NCBI GenBank assembly: GCA_965277745.1
Contig: OZ255837.1
Span: 2,046,001-2,110,000, forward strand
Reading direction: 5' to 3'
DNA length: 64,000 nucleotides
Source: G965277745 sp965277745
GTDB lineage: Bacteria; Pseudomonadota; Gammaproteobacteria; Cardiobacteriales; Cardiobacteriaceae
The position numbers and the translations under genes were made by a program. Under the pieces are notes generated by a model. The model searched no databases and was not told the origin of the DNA. It worked only from the letters and a program-made list of their open reading frames with translations. Of this stretch, positions 34,660 to 43,327 are shown piece after piece (within the stretch, counting starts at the first letter, position 1; each line of letters opens with the position of its first letter).

Positions 34660-35483
34660 CGTTTCACAGCCGATTGCCGCGCCGCGCGCCGCCATCGGTC
34701 GAGTTTGTTTTTGACCGGCTGGATCAGGATATATTCCACCATCATCAGCAGCCCTGTCACGATCACGATCCACGCGAGCACATTGGCGATGTCGAGATTG
34801 CTGCGCGCATCGGCGAGCGCCGAACCAATGCCGCCCGCGTTGGAAAGGAGTTCCGCCATTACCGCGACTTTGAACGATCCGCCCAATGCCTGAGATAAAG
34901 CGGGAAACAAGGTCGTCGTGGTCTGACGCAACCCTATGGTGAAAAAGCGTTTCACGGGTCCAGCGCCAAATGCCTCGGCCATCCGGTCGAGCCTGAGATC
35001 GCGGGTCGAGATGCCACGGGCGGCGCCAAGAAAAACAACGGGAAAGCACGCGACCAGAATCACGGTGCGCACCGTCGCATCCGAACCGCCGAACCAGATC
35101 ATCGTAAGCACGATCCAGGCAATCGGCGGTACGCCGAGCAGCACGGTGACAAGCGGAGAGGTGATGCGCATCGTTGCCGGAAAGTAGCCTGCGACGATGC
35201 CGAGAGCACCGCCCGTGAAGATAACCAGGAGAAAGCCTGTGCATGCTCGTTGGAAAGTCACCAAGGCCACCCGCCAGGCATCCGGATCATGCCCCAGGAC
35301 GATGATCGCGCGAAGCGTTTCGAGCGGCGAAGACAGGATGAAGGGGCCGTAGGCCTCATGTCCCGCCTGCCAGGCCGCGGCAAAAAGACAAAGGGCGGCG
35401 AATCCCGCCCATCCCGACCACAGGAATTCCAGCATCTCGCTTCCCCGGTTGGCGAGGCGGGAGATCGGCTTATGCAACCTCAT
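34656..35483 (-). CDS. ABC transporter permease, NitT/TauT type
   Basis: A 275-aa integral membrane subunit starting at MRLHKPISRLANRG (35483). MLEFLWSGWAG downstream is a second possible start. The BPD_transp_1 EAA-like loop is visible (DRMAEAFGAGPVKRFFTIGL), as are about six hydrophobic helices (FLLVIFTGGALGIVAGYF; VRTVILVACFPVVFLGAARG). The motif GVPPIAWIVLTMIWFG is typical of SsuC/TauC/NrtB. It pairs with the ATPase at 33910 and the binding protein at 35542. The solute is unknown; the NnrS neighbour makes a nitrogen-linked compound possible. Confidence 0.87.
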   Translation of the reverse strand: MRLHKPISRLANRGSEMLEFLWSGWAGFAALCLFAAAWQAGHEAYGPFILSSPLETLRAIIVLGHDPDAWRVALVTFQRACTGFLLVIFTGGALGIVAGYFPATMRITSPLVTVLLGVPPIAWIVLTMIWFGGSDATVRTVILVACFPVVFLGAARGISTRDLRLDRMAEAFGAGPVKRFFTIGLRQTTTTLFPALSQALGGSFKVAVMAELLSNAGGIGSALADARSNLDIANVLAWIVIVTGLLMMVEYILIQPVKNKLDRWRRAARQSAVKR

Positions 35484-35541
35484 GGCGCGATAATCAATCC
35501 GAATGCAGGAAATTGTCTGGCAAACACCTGACGGAGGGGAA

Positions 35542-36537
35542 TTAAAGGTAGAATCCGGCTTCGGGCAGTCTGCCGCCAATGCGGGCCATTTTTGGCCCGG
35601 CCATCGCCGCGAGCATCCGCTCGATATCCGCTCTCGCCTCATGCGCGGGTCGGGCCACGAGATGGCAATGAGGGATCGAGGCTTTCAGTAATGACGCGGG
35701 AAGCGCGAGCGCTTTCTCGGCCTGTTCGGCCGCAACCCCCGGTGCGCTCAAGACTTCCGCTGTCGCCACTTCGATCGCCTTCAAAAGATCGGGGAGCGCG
35801 TCACCGTTTTCATCGAGAAACTTCACTGTCAGCGCAAGTCCGGCTTGAGGAAGGACAGCGGGGGCGTCGGTCATCTCACCCCAGGCGCTTTGGATATCGA
35901 TCACCCGGCGCATGGTTCTGCCGGCCTCGCGGGCGCGCAAAATCGCGGCACTCGCCGATGGTTCGCAGCCCAACGCGGCCTCCACCCTGCCGGATAACAA
36001 CAGTTGCATCGCCTCCGTCGACCCTCCGGCATAAACGATCTTCACATCCTTATCGGGATCGAGACCATGGTGGGCAAGGAGTCTACCCAAAATGATATCG
36101 GGCGTATCGCCGCGGAAATAAGCGGCAATACTTCGCCCAGACAGGTCGGGGATCGTAAGGATCTCCCGGTCTTCACCGATGATGTAGAGAAGACCGTTGG
36201 TCATTACGTTGGCAAGGCGGATCGGAAATCCACGATTGTAAAGGTTGGCGGCCGCCTGGACCGGAACGACGGAAAGGCGTATCGATCCCGAGGTCAATCC
36301 GGCGCGCAGTTCATCCGGATTGCGCCATGCGGTGAAGGTGGCGCGATCGGCAATCGCGGAGAACCCGCCGCTTGCGACGGCATGACAAAGAATCACGGAC
36401 GGGCCGGCAGAGGGGCCATAAAGTGCGAGTGTCCCGATCCTGCTCGCCAAGGAAACACGCGGCACGAGAAATGCCGCCGCACTCGCGCCCAACAAATAAA
36501 GTGCGCGGCGACGGTCAAAACAGCTCAGATCGGTCAT
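35542..36537 (-). CDS. ABC substrate-binding protein with twin-arginine signal
   Basis: A 331-aa periplasmic binding protein of the NitT/TauT (NMT1-like) family. The N terminus has an RRR with a hydrophobic stretch (FDRRRALYLLGASAAAFLVP), consistent with a Tat-type signal (twin Arg then hydrophobic core, cleaved near SLAS). The two-lobe core shows VVPVQAAANLYNRGFPIRL, TIPDLSGRSIAAYFRGDTPD and KIVYAGGSTEAMQLLLSGRV, typical of this family. The 58-bp gap to the permease allows its own ribosome site. The ligand is unknown; aliphatic sulfonate, nitrate or a pyrimidine-type cofactor precursor are the family's usual choices. Confidence 0.85.
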   Translation of the reverse strand: MTDLSCFDRRRALYLLGASAAAFLVPRVSLASRIGTLALYGPSAGPSVILCHAVASGGFSAIADRATFTAWRNPDELRAGLTSGSIRLSVVPVQAAANLYNRGFPIRLANVMTNGLLYIIGEDREILTIPDLSGRSIAAYFRGDTPDIILGRLLAHHGLDPDKDVKIVYAGGSTEAMQLLLSGRVEAALGCEPSASAAILRAREAGRTMRRVIDIQSAWGEMTDAPAVLPQAGLALTVKFLDENGDALPDLLKAIEVATAEVLSAPGVAAEQAEKALALPASLLKASIPHCHLVARPAHEARADIERMLAAMAGPKMARIGGRLPEAGFYL

Positions 36538-36941
36538 TTCATTTGCTCCAGGATTTCAGGGACAGGAGAAACGTCGGCGGGAGGATCGAGAACGACAAGC
36601 TGCACACGCAGTGTGCCGTTGCGCGCGGCCACCCAATGACTGAGTCCTGCCGGTATCGTCAGCATGCTTCCCGGCGGATAGGTCACTTCTTGGGCCTCGT
36701 CGACTTCGCTGCCCACGCCCCACGACAGTTCTCCCGAGAGCACGGTCAAAAGACGTAAGCCACTTTTGGTGAAATGAGGCGGTACGACCCTGCCGGCATC
36801 GACTTCAAGAAGCGCGGCGGCAGGCGCGTCGGATGACGAAACGGCAAGCGGCGTGAGTGTGGCGGTCCCATACATCTGTCTGGATGGCAGTTGCTTGAGA
36901 TCGATCGGCACAGAGTGAATCGGTTTCATTGGGTTTCCCAT
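36534..36941 (-). CDS. Cupin-domain protein
   Basis: A small single-domain cupin of about 135 aa. Cupin motif 1 appears as GRVVPPHFTKSGLRLLTVLS followed by GEL, and motif 2 as YPPGSMLTIPAGLSHWVAA. His in PPHF and His in LSHW can bind a metal ion. MGNPMKPIHS (36941) and MKPIHS (36929) are both possible starts. Its stop overlaps the binding-protein start (ATGA), making it the first gene of a cupin-SBP-permease-ATPase-NnrS operon. Such cupins often serve as sensors or isomerases; the role here is not set. Confidence 0.75.
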   Translation of the reverse strand: MGNPMKPIHSVPIDLKQLPSRQMYGTATLTPLAVSSSDAPAAALLEVDAGRVVPPHFTKSGLRLLTVLSGELSWGVGSEVDEAQEVTYPPGSMLTIPAGLSHWVAARNGTLRVQLVVLDPPADVSPVPEILEQMK

Positions 36942-37103
36942 AAAAAAGAGTATCAATATTCATTATCGTTCCTATTTTCGTGAATATATCAAGGAATAAC
37001 CAGGACGAAAATTAATAAAAAGCAAAGATATATGTGCAGGCTCAGATAGAAGTGAGACTATTTTGAACTGAAAAATCGGCTAGCCTGTGATGGTTGAAAA
37101 AAC

Positions 37104-37720
37104 ACAGGAACTACCCGATGCAAATCAAAAGCCTGCGACTGAAATCATACAATAGCTGGCCTGTTGCCGATACCGGAAGCGAAGAAGCCGGTGCCACCTG
37201 AAAAAACTCAAGCTGTCGGATCAACTAAAAGCACAGGACTGCTCTGTAAAGCCCATGAGGCAGCAGGCCGAGCCATCGTCTCCATCGATGAAAGCGGTTT
37301 TGCCAACGACATGCCGCGCACGCATGGGTATGCCGCAAAGGGAAAGCGATGTCTTGGCAGTCATGCCTGGGGGACGAGTAGTCGCAGCAATGTCATCGGG
37401 GCACTTCCGGCGGGTGTGTTACCGAGAACATTGCTGTGCGATTTCAATAGCGAGCGATCTCTTCCTGCGTGGATCGCCGACGAATTCATTGCCAACTTGC
37501 CGCCCGCTTCCGTGCGGGTCATGGACAATGCCCCCTTTCAATCTCGACTGCGGGGCACATTCTGGAATACCTTCCGCCCTACAGTCCCGATCTCAATCCG
37601 AATGGGCGCAGGCAAAGGCGATCAGGAGAAAAATCGGGAAAGCAACAAAAGAAATCTTCAAAAAGACATTTTGAATCGAAAGATAATGCTCAGACTATGC
37701 CATAAACAATCACCCTGAAC
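37104..37720 (+). pseudogene. Degenerate IS630-like transposase
   Basis: Pieces in several frames encode a transposase of a second IS630 subgroup, different from the 1198-bp element. IVSIDESGFANDMPRTHGYA holds the first Asp, VRVMDNAPFQSR the second, and ILEYLPPYSPDLNPNGR follows with its catalytic Glu lost. The expected PYSPDLNPIE has become PYSPDLNPNG. Frames switch at least three times, so it is inactive. A second relic of the same element lies at 52.4-52.76 kb, and both end in a shared A/T-rich tail (AATGCTCAG-CTAT). Confidence 0.75.
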
Positions 37721-37924
37721 ACAAGAAAAAGCAAGATTTATGTCGCAACGCTTTGTGTTTATTCAATTTCCGCTCCCGGCATAAGTTCAATCATTACTGA
37801 GAGAGTGTCGTATGTACCGTGAGTTTGAATTCTCTCTTTCCTTTATTGGGAACACAAATAATGTGGTGATTGAAGACCCTATTTATCGCAATGCGCCGCC
37901 GATATTTTCTTGATACAATCAAAG

Positions 37925-39476
37925 TCAAGCCTCTTTCAAATAAAGTATACGGGCGACATTGAATATTCTTTCTTCTTGACGCTTGGTGCAGTAGGCAATC
38001 ATGCCGGGAAATTTATTTCCCTGATACACTTTCTCACCCACCGTGAGTGGTATAATCAGTCGTTTGGATTTCGTATCATTGGCTTTGAGATAAGTCATTT
38101 CCAGTTTTTGTTTTCTCTTGATGGCCTGCTCGATTATCACCATCTTATCGTCAAAAGACAGCGTTTCCGCTGCTTTCTTGTAAGCATATGTGGTCAGAAA
38201 TTTATAGATACGGGGATCAGTGCGGATATGCTGCTTTTTGATGGGTACTTTCAACTGAATTCCCGCAAAAGAGGTGCAGCGGCTGAGTGCCACATAGGCT
38301 TGTCCGCTGACAAAGGTGCCGCGCCCGATATCGACCACCACCCGGTCGAATGTTTTGCCTTGGCTTTTATGAATGGTGATGGCCCATGCCAACCGAAATG
38401 GATATTGCGTAAAACTACCCGCAGGCTCGGAGACAATTTCACCGTTCTCGACAGAAAATTTATACACTTGCCACATGAACGGTGATACCGATATCAGCTT
38501 ATCACTGTCATGCAAGCAAACGCGTAAATATTCATCACCGTCTTCATCACGTTTTACAGATTCAATAATGCCTATGCTACCATTGACCCAGCGTTTCTTC
38601 TGGTCGTTGTTCAGTAACATAATTTGTGATCCCACCTTGAAGCGAAGCTCGGTGGCCATTGGATAATATTCCTTACCGAAATTGCCACACACAATGGCTT
38701 CACTGCTGTAAAATTTGCCACCAAGGGTGTTCAGGTGACTTTCATTGATTTCATCCGCCTTGGCATTGGTTGTCGTCAGGCTAATGGTAAAAGCCTGTTC
38801 TTGCTCGCTCTTTACATCAGGCAAATGGCGCTGATTGAGTTCTTCAATATCCTCCGATTCCACTGAATTATTGCGAATCTTGTTCAAAAGGCCGACAAAC
38901 TGCTTATCCTTTTGTCGATAAACGGTTTCCAACGCCACCATCTCCAGCGGCGCCGATTCCAGTGCCTTGGCACTGAAGAAGTAAGGGGTCGCATAATGTG
39001 TGCGGAAAATATCACGTTCCTCTTTGCCCACCACTGGTGGCAGTTGATATAAATCCCCGACAAATATCATCTGCACGCCGCCAAAGGCTTGGGTGGCGTT
39101 CGGCCCATAAATGCGTAAGAACGCATCTACGCAATCCAGCAAATCGGCACGCAGCATGGAGACTTCGTCAATGATGATGGTTTTCAATTTCTTATAGAGC
39201 TTGGGATCACGTGGGCTTGTTTTTTTACCGTGAATTTTCTCAGGCGTCACATCGATGTAAAAATTGAAAAATCGGTGAATGGTTTGACCCTTGACGTTTA
39301 AAGCAGCCACACCCGTCGGCGCCAAGACAACGGGCTTTTTCCGGGTTTTGTTGCAGAAATACTCCAGAAGCGTGGATTTGCCCGTTCCTGCCTGACCCGT
39401 GATAAAGAGGTTTCGATTGCTATCTTCCATCAGACTGATGGCCTGTTTGAATTGTGGATTTAGGTCAATCTTCATT
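37925..39476 (-). CDS. PIF1-like helicase with WYL-like C terminus
   Basis: A 516-aa SF1B helicase from the start MKIDLNPQFKQAI (39476); MNRVYQ at 39493 is an alternative. The motifs are Walker A ITGQAGTGKSTLLEYF, motif Ia VLAPTGVAALNVKG, DEAD-box-like TIIIDEVSMLRADL, motif III FVGDLYQLPPVVG, motif V WAITIHKSQGKTFD and motif VI AYVALSRC. From about residue 450, AIKRKQKLEMTYLKANDTKS and the following strands resemble a WYL domain, a ligand-sensing module common in defence regulators. Complete frame. Its neighbourhood (remnants of TM0106-type nuclease, antitoxin and IS) is an accessory island. Confidence 0.85.
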
Positions 39477-39525
39477 TGGTAGACTCTGTTCAAATATAGG
39501 CATACACATCCAGCCTCATCGATCT

Positions 39526-39659
39526 CAACGAACGGTTATCGGTCGTGTTATATCTTCACTGAACGCCTTCACATCAAGAAAGCACGCATGGTGACACCCC
39601 AAAAAGGCGACCGAGTCCGATGGTGAATAAAGAATCCGATCGTTACCGTATTGCCGTAT
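39526..39659 (-). pseudogene. N-terminal remnant of a TM0106-type RecB nuclease
   Basis: The frame reads DRILYSPSDSVAFLGCHHA followed by CFLDVKAFSEDI. This is the characteristic opening of TM0106-family RecB-like nucleases (LYSPSDLV.FL.C.H...LD). It stops soon after, and the rest of a gene that is normally over 1 kb is missing. A trace of a gene removed by rearrangement near the PIF1-like helicase and the IS element. Family assignment is by motif only. Confidence 0.55.
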
Positions 39660-39736
39660 GGCCCTGTCTTATCACTCGATGTCCTTGATAACGTACTTGA
39701 TTCTTTATCCCTTTTCCACTATTTTCAGTGCATAGA

Positions 39737-40744
39737 TGTTTGATCCCATCATATAATGGAATGATTTATACGGATCCCTCAGCACGGAGGAACCTATGGC
39801 ACAAGTTTTACACCCAGGCGCCAAGACCACGCACGCAGTCAGAGCGGAAATACAGCGATCGCAAGCTTCGATCGCGGCGTTAAGCAAGCGTTACGGCATC
39901 GATCCAAAGACCGTTTGCAAATGGAAGAAGCGTCAGAGCGTTGAAGACGCCCCCATGGGGCCCAAGAATCCCCGTTCAACGGTGCTCAGTCTCGAAGAAG
40001 AAGCCGCATGCGTTGCCTTTCGAAAGCACACGCTATTGCCTTTGGATGATTGTCTTTACGCCTTGCAACCGTCAATCCCGCATCTGAGGCGATCTTCGTT
40101 ACATCGCTGCCGAGAGCGCCATGGCATCTCCCGGCTACCTGACATCGATGGCGACAAGCCCAAGCGAGAGAAGTTCAAGCAATACCCGATTGGATACTTT
40201 CACATCGACATGGCACAACTCAGAACACAAGAAGGCAAGCTCTATCTTTTTGCAGCCATTGATCGAACCAGTCAATTCGCGGTGGCACAGCTGGTGGAGC
40301 AAGTAAGTCGCGAGACGGCTGAGGAATTCCTTGAACACCTGCTCGAAGTGGTGCCCTACAAGATCCACACGATTCTGACCGATCACGGGATCGAGTTTGC
40401 CGAACCGCCGCGCAATCGCATCACGCGCCGCAAGATAGGTTTCGATCTGATCTGTGCGGCGAATGACATTGAACATCGCCTGACCAAGCCGAATCATCCC
40501 TGGACGAACGGCCAGGTCGAACGGATGAACCACACGATCAAGGAAGCGACGGTCAAGCGCTATCACGATGATAATCACCAGCAACTGCGCAGTCACCTGC
40601 AGGCATTTGTCAGGGCGTACAATTTTGCAAAACGGTTAAAAACATTGCGCGGTCTGACCCCATACGAATACGTTTGTAAGATCTGGACAAAAGAACCGGA
40701 AAGATTCAAAACCAATTCCTTCCATCACAATATGGGACCTAACA
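39737..40744 (+). mobile_element. IS481-like insertion sequence, complete copy
   Basis: A 1008-bp element bounded by related inverted repeats: left TGTTTGATCCCATC and, in complement, right TGTTAGGTCCCATA. The right flank is GCTAGC, matching the NCTAGN target used by IS481-family elements. The left flank (CATAGA) differs at one position of the core, so the duplication is imperfect. The transposase gene has an upstream ribosome site (GGAGGAACCT) inside the element. A truncated relative is at 12861-13280. Confidence 0.85.
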
Positions 40745-40749
40745 GCTAG
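39796..40749 (+). CDS. IS481-family transposase
   Basis: A 317-aa transposase. The N terminus has an HTH (RSQASIAALSKRYGIDPKTV followed by CKWKKRQSVED). The integrase-core triad is YFHIDMAQLRT (Asp), HTILTDHGIEFAE (Asp) and TNGQVERMNHTIKEA (Glu). KTLRGLTPYEYVCKIWTKEP is typical of the C terminus. The stop codon TAG (40747-40749) lies outside the element, in the flanking CTAG, which therefore supplies the terminator codon. The same is true of the truncated copy at 12.86 kb. Frame intact. Confidence 0.9.
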   Translation: MAQVLHPGAKTTHAVRAEIQRSQASIAALSKRYGIDPKTVCKWKKRQSVEDAPMGPKNPRSTVLSLEEEAACVAFRKHTLLPLDDCLYALQPSIPHLRRSSLHRCRERHGISRLPDIDGDKPKREKFKQYPIGYFHIDMAQLRTQEGKLYLFAAIDRTSQFAVAQLVEQVSRETAEEFLEHLLEVVPYKIHTILTDHGIEFAEPPRNRITRRKIGFDLICAANDIEHRLTKPNHPWTNGQVERMNHTIKEATVKRYHDDNHQQLRSHLQAFVRAYNFAKRLKTLRGLTPYEYVCKIWTKEPERFKTNSFHHNMGPNS

Positions 40750-40934
40750 CCATCGGCGCCTTCCTGCCGAGCCAGAAGAATATCTTTGATAAAGCTGTAG
40801 GGAAGATCGGGGTTTTCCTCGGCGATTTTGCCGATCGTTGACCAATATTCAATCTGTTTCGGGATGGAACGATGGTAGACATCGCCATATCGACGCGCCT
40901 GGCTGAAGAGTTTGTCGGAAAATTTTACAGACGT
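40746..40934 (-). pseudogene. ParD-like antitoxin, start and end damaged
   Basis: A 62-codon frame reads VKFSDKLFSQARRYGDVYH, RSIPKQIEYWSTIGKIAEEN and PDLPYSFIKDILLARQEG. This is the pattern of the ParD-like antitoxin family (HRS..KQIE.W...G..A..NPDLP..FI.D.L). A ribosome site (AGGAG) is present, but the codon expected to be ATG reads AAA, and the 3' end coincides with the IS481-like target CTAG. It is too short to appear as a typical ORF. No toxin gene remains beside it. Confidence 0.55.
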
Positions 40935-40998
40935 TGGTTTTGATCTCCTATTGCAACGTTACAGCTTTACTATGCGTCAAAAGGAGGCGAAATGCAGC

Positions 40999-42018
40999 TT
41001 AAAACGACACCCGGAAATGAGACAGCACATCGTTCCAGTCGATTCCTTTCGCTCCGGGCGCGATGGGCGCTTCGGGCAGGAGAATGACGACCTTGACGCC
41101 GCCCTTCTCCAACCGGGTTTTCAGGGCTTTCGCCGCCTTCTGCCCGGTCAGGGACCTGTACTTGTCGGCCCAGACGAGAACCGTGTGGACACCCGCCGGA
41201 ATCTCGACGCGTCGCATCAACATCGCGTTGACCGTCGACCAGACCGGAACGCGGCTGACCCGGTACGCCGACAGGGCCGTTTCCAGCCCTTCCGCAACGC
41301 CCAGGACGCCTCGCGTCGGTTCCCCCAGCCTGACCGCCGCGCCTCCGAGGTTCAGACCCGTCGGCACCGGCATCATCTTTCTCGGACTGCCGACCGCGGC
41401 TTTCTCCCCGTTCATTGCCAGGTAGGTGCGCGTCAGCGTCACCAGCCCCCCCGCGGGATCGCGGATGGCGCAAACGATGGCGGGAAACTTCCCCGTTTCC
41501 CGGCCGTCTCCGTCATATTAGGGCATCGCCGCAGCGAAGCGCAGGTTGTCCGCGCGTATGAGCGACGGCAGCCGCCGTTTCCCGAAGTACAGGCGCATCG
41601 GCTCCGCCGCAGCGTCGGAAAACGGCACGCAGGCGTTCCACAGCTTTGCGATTCTCCCGCGAAGATGCGCCCGGTAGGCGCGTTCACGCGCCGCCTTCCT
41701 CTCCATTTCCGCCGCGCCGCCGCGCAACCACGGCGGCGGGGTGTATGGACGTCTCGGCGCCGGCTTTTCCTGTCGATACCCGGGCTCTTCCTTCGCGACC
41801 CCGAGGTAGTCGCCGACCGCGTTCAGGCATTGCCCGAAATCCCAGCCGTTGAGCCACATCAGCAACGCAAAGCCGTCCTTGCCGCCGTGAACGGGGCAGG
41901 AGACGTGGTGTCCCGGCTGGCGCAGCGCCGCTTCGAGAGCGGGCGCAAGCGCGGCCAGGATGGACAACCATCTTCCTTCCGCGGCCTTACGGACCGTGTC
42001 GATCTTATACCAGGACAT
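40999..42018 (-). pseudogene. Phage/plasmid-type primase (toprim), broken by an in-frame stop
   Basis: A single gene interrupted by a TAA at 41518-41520. The upstream part (MSWYKIDTVRKAAEGRW) has a zinc-binding-like block HHVSCPVHGGKDGFALLMW and WDFGQCLNAVGDYLGV. After the stop, the same frame continues YDGDGRETGKFPAIVCAIRD, and then the toprim core GVLGVAEGLETALSAYRVS and TVLVWADKYRSLTG. Relatives have a Tyr before the YDGDG, so TAC>TAA is a likely nonsense mutation. The gene starts DNA synthesis on mobile elements (P4-alpha/TraC-like primases). If the stop is real, the toprim half could be restarted internally but is probably dead. Confidence 0.7.
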
Positions 42019-42202
42019 GAAATCGCTCCTTCATGGTCGGCGACCATGTCGTCGAATTGAACGGTGTACGGCGCGGAAAAGCGCCATCGGCAACCGGCGT
42101 GAAAAGGTCGGTGCTTCCGGCACGAGCGGCGACGGTCGTCGTCTCCGCACCCTCCGGAAAGGCGAAGCTTTCGTTTACGGAAAGTTCGGGATATAAAGAC
42201 AT
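42005..42202 (-). CDS. Small hypothetical protein upstream of primase
   Basis: A 65-aa frame starting at MSLYPELSVNESFAF (42202) with a good AAGGAG ribosome site. No domain recognised; the middle is Thr/Ala-rich. Its end overlaps the primase start by 14 bases. A terminator-like hairpin stands immediately upstream of its ribosome site. It may be an accessory protein of the mobile element. Confidence 0.5.
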   Translation of the reverse strand: MSLYPELSVNESFAFPEGAETTTVAARAGSTDLFTPVADGAFPRRTPFNSTTWSPTMKERFHVLV

Positions 42203-42223
42203 GGTGTTCTCCTTTATCGCAAG

Positions 42224-42261
42224 AAAAAAGGGGAACACCGCCCCGGGGGACAATGTTCCCC
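42224..42261 (-). terminator. Leader hairpin A with U tract
   Basis: GGGGAACA (42230-42237) pairs with TGTTCCCC (42254-42261) around a GC-rich loop. On the minus strand the hairpin is followed by six T (42224-42229), then the ribosome site of the 65-aa gene. The arrangement is terminator-then-gene, so attenuation is possible. A near twin is at 42611-42649. Confidence 0.65.
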
Positions 42262-42285
42262 CGAGGGAAAGAATGCGCGTCGAGA

Positions 42286-42591
42286 CTAGATCAGTCGCAA
42301 CGCGGTGACGAGGATACCGAGAAAGCCGAAGCCGACGCCGACAAACCACTTGAAATCGCCCAAGCGGCTTTCAAGCGTGTCGAACTTGCTGTCGAGCGCG
42401 TCGAATTTGGCGTCGAATTTGGATTCGAGCGCGTCGAACTTGGCGTCGAATTTGGATTCGATGGTGTCCAGTTTCCCGAGCACCTTGTCTCTGTCCTCGT
42501 CCGTTTTGAGATCGATCAACCCGGCAATCGCCAGGCGATCTTTTTCCTCGAGTCGGGAAGCGAGCGCTTCCACTTTCGATAGTTCCGTCAT
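42286..42591 (-). CDS. Coiled-coil protein with C-terminal membrane anchor
   Basis: A 101-aa protein from MTELSKVEALASRLEEKDR. The middle is a run of repeats of the form LDSKFDALESKFDAKFD, a predicted coiled coil, and the end is a single membrane span (FKWFVGVGFGFLGILVTALR). The architecture resembles Bdr- and DUF1640-type proteins. It sits in the mobile-element relic. Function unknown; it might help hold a complex at the membrane. Confidence 0.6.
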   Translation of the reverse strand: MTELSKVEALASRLEEKDRLAIAGLIDLKTDEDRDKVLGKLDTIESKFDAKFDALESKFDAKFDALDSKFDTLESRLGDFKWFVGVGFGFLGILVTALRLI

Positions 42592-42610
42592 AACGTTCTC
42601 CTTACAAATG

Positions 42611-42649
42611 AAAAAAGGGGAACATCGCCCCGGGAGGACAATGTTCCCC
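42611..42649 (-). terminator. Leader hairpin B with U tract
   Basis: GGGGAACA (42617-42624) and TGTTCCCC (42642-42649) form the stem, with six T after it on the minus strand (42611-42616). It closely matches the hairpin at 42224-42261, including loop bases, and likewise stands just before a gene's ribosome site. Confidence 0.65.
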
Positions 42650-42874
42650 CACGGGGTGGAAGGACGCCGCGAGGCGTCGCTCAAAAGCTGTTTGTTTTCG
42701 GCGACCAGCTATCGCGCGGATGATCGCGTCGCGATCCAGAATCGCCATCATACACGATCTCACGACGCCGAAAAACCCGCGAATCGCCCAAAACGGGCGA
42801 TCCGAGGACTTTTCTTCTCGCCGGCCCCGCTTACAATGGAGGCGTGACCCGGCTTCCCCGGAAGGAGAAACGCG

Positions 42875-43327
42875 ATGAAAAAACTGGCGACGTTCGCCGC
42901 GACCGCGATCCTCGCGGCCTGCGCGCACAACGTTCCGCGAAGGGCGGCGATCGCAAGGCCCGCCCCCCTGGAACACCCGCCTCCCCAAGTGAACGAGGGG
43001 GGAGAACACGGCGCAACGCGGGCGGATCCACCCTCCGCGACCCCGCCACAGGATCCGGAAAGGCGACACGCGCGCGCCGCGGGCCGCCTGTCGCTCGCCT
43101 GGGGCAACCGCGGTCGTGGCGGCGCGGCGCGCCGCGGGCCTGGCTATATCCACGTCCTCGTTCCCTGTCGGGGCGATCCGTGCGGCGACAGCGAAAGGAT
43201 CGATCTTTTTCCCGCAGCGGGGGAAAAGGGGAAAAAAGCGATGGCCGCGGGCGGAAACGCCATCGTCAAAGCGCGGGAGGCGCTCGCGGCGGCGCAAGGC
43301 GCCTGCCCGCCGGCGCGAACGCGGTGA
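42875..43327 (+). CDS. Putative lipoprotein of a conjugative element
   Basis: A 150-aa protein with a lipoprotein-like signal (MKKLATFAATAILAACAHN, lipobox AAC). The body is Pro/Arg-rich (PLEHPPPQVNEGGEHGA), with no domain named. A good ribosome site (AAGGAG) precedes it. Its last codons overlap the GTG start of the next gene (TraF-type peptidase). In F-type transfer regions a TraV-like lipoprotein often sits near here, but I see no TraV sequence signature. Confidence 0.55.
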   Translation: MKKLATFAATAILAACAHNVPRRAAIARPAPLEHPPPQVNEGGEHGATRADPPSATPPQDPERRHARAAGRLSLAWGNRGRGGAARRGPGYIHVLVPCRGDPCGDSERIDLFPAAGEKGKKAMAAGGNAIVKAREALAAAQGACPPARTR

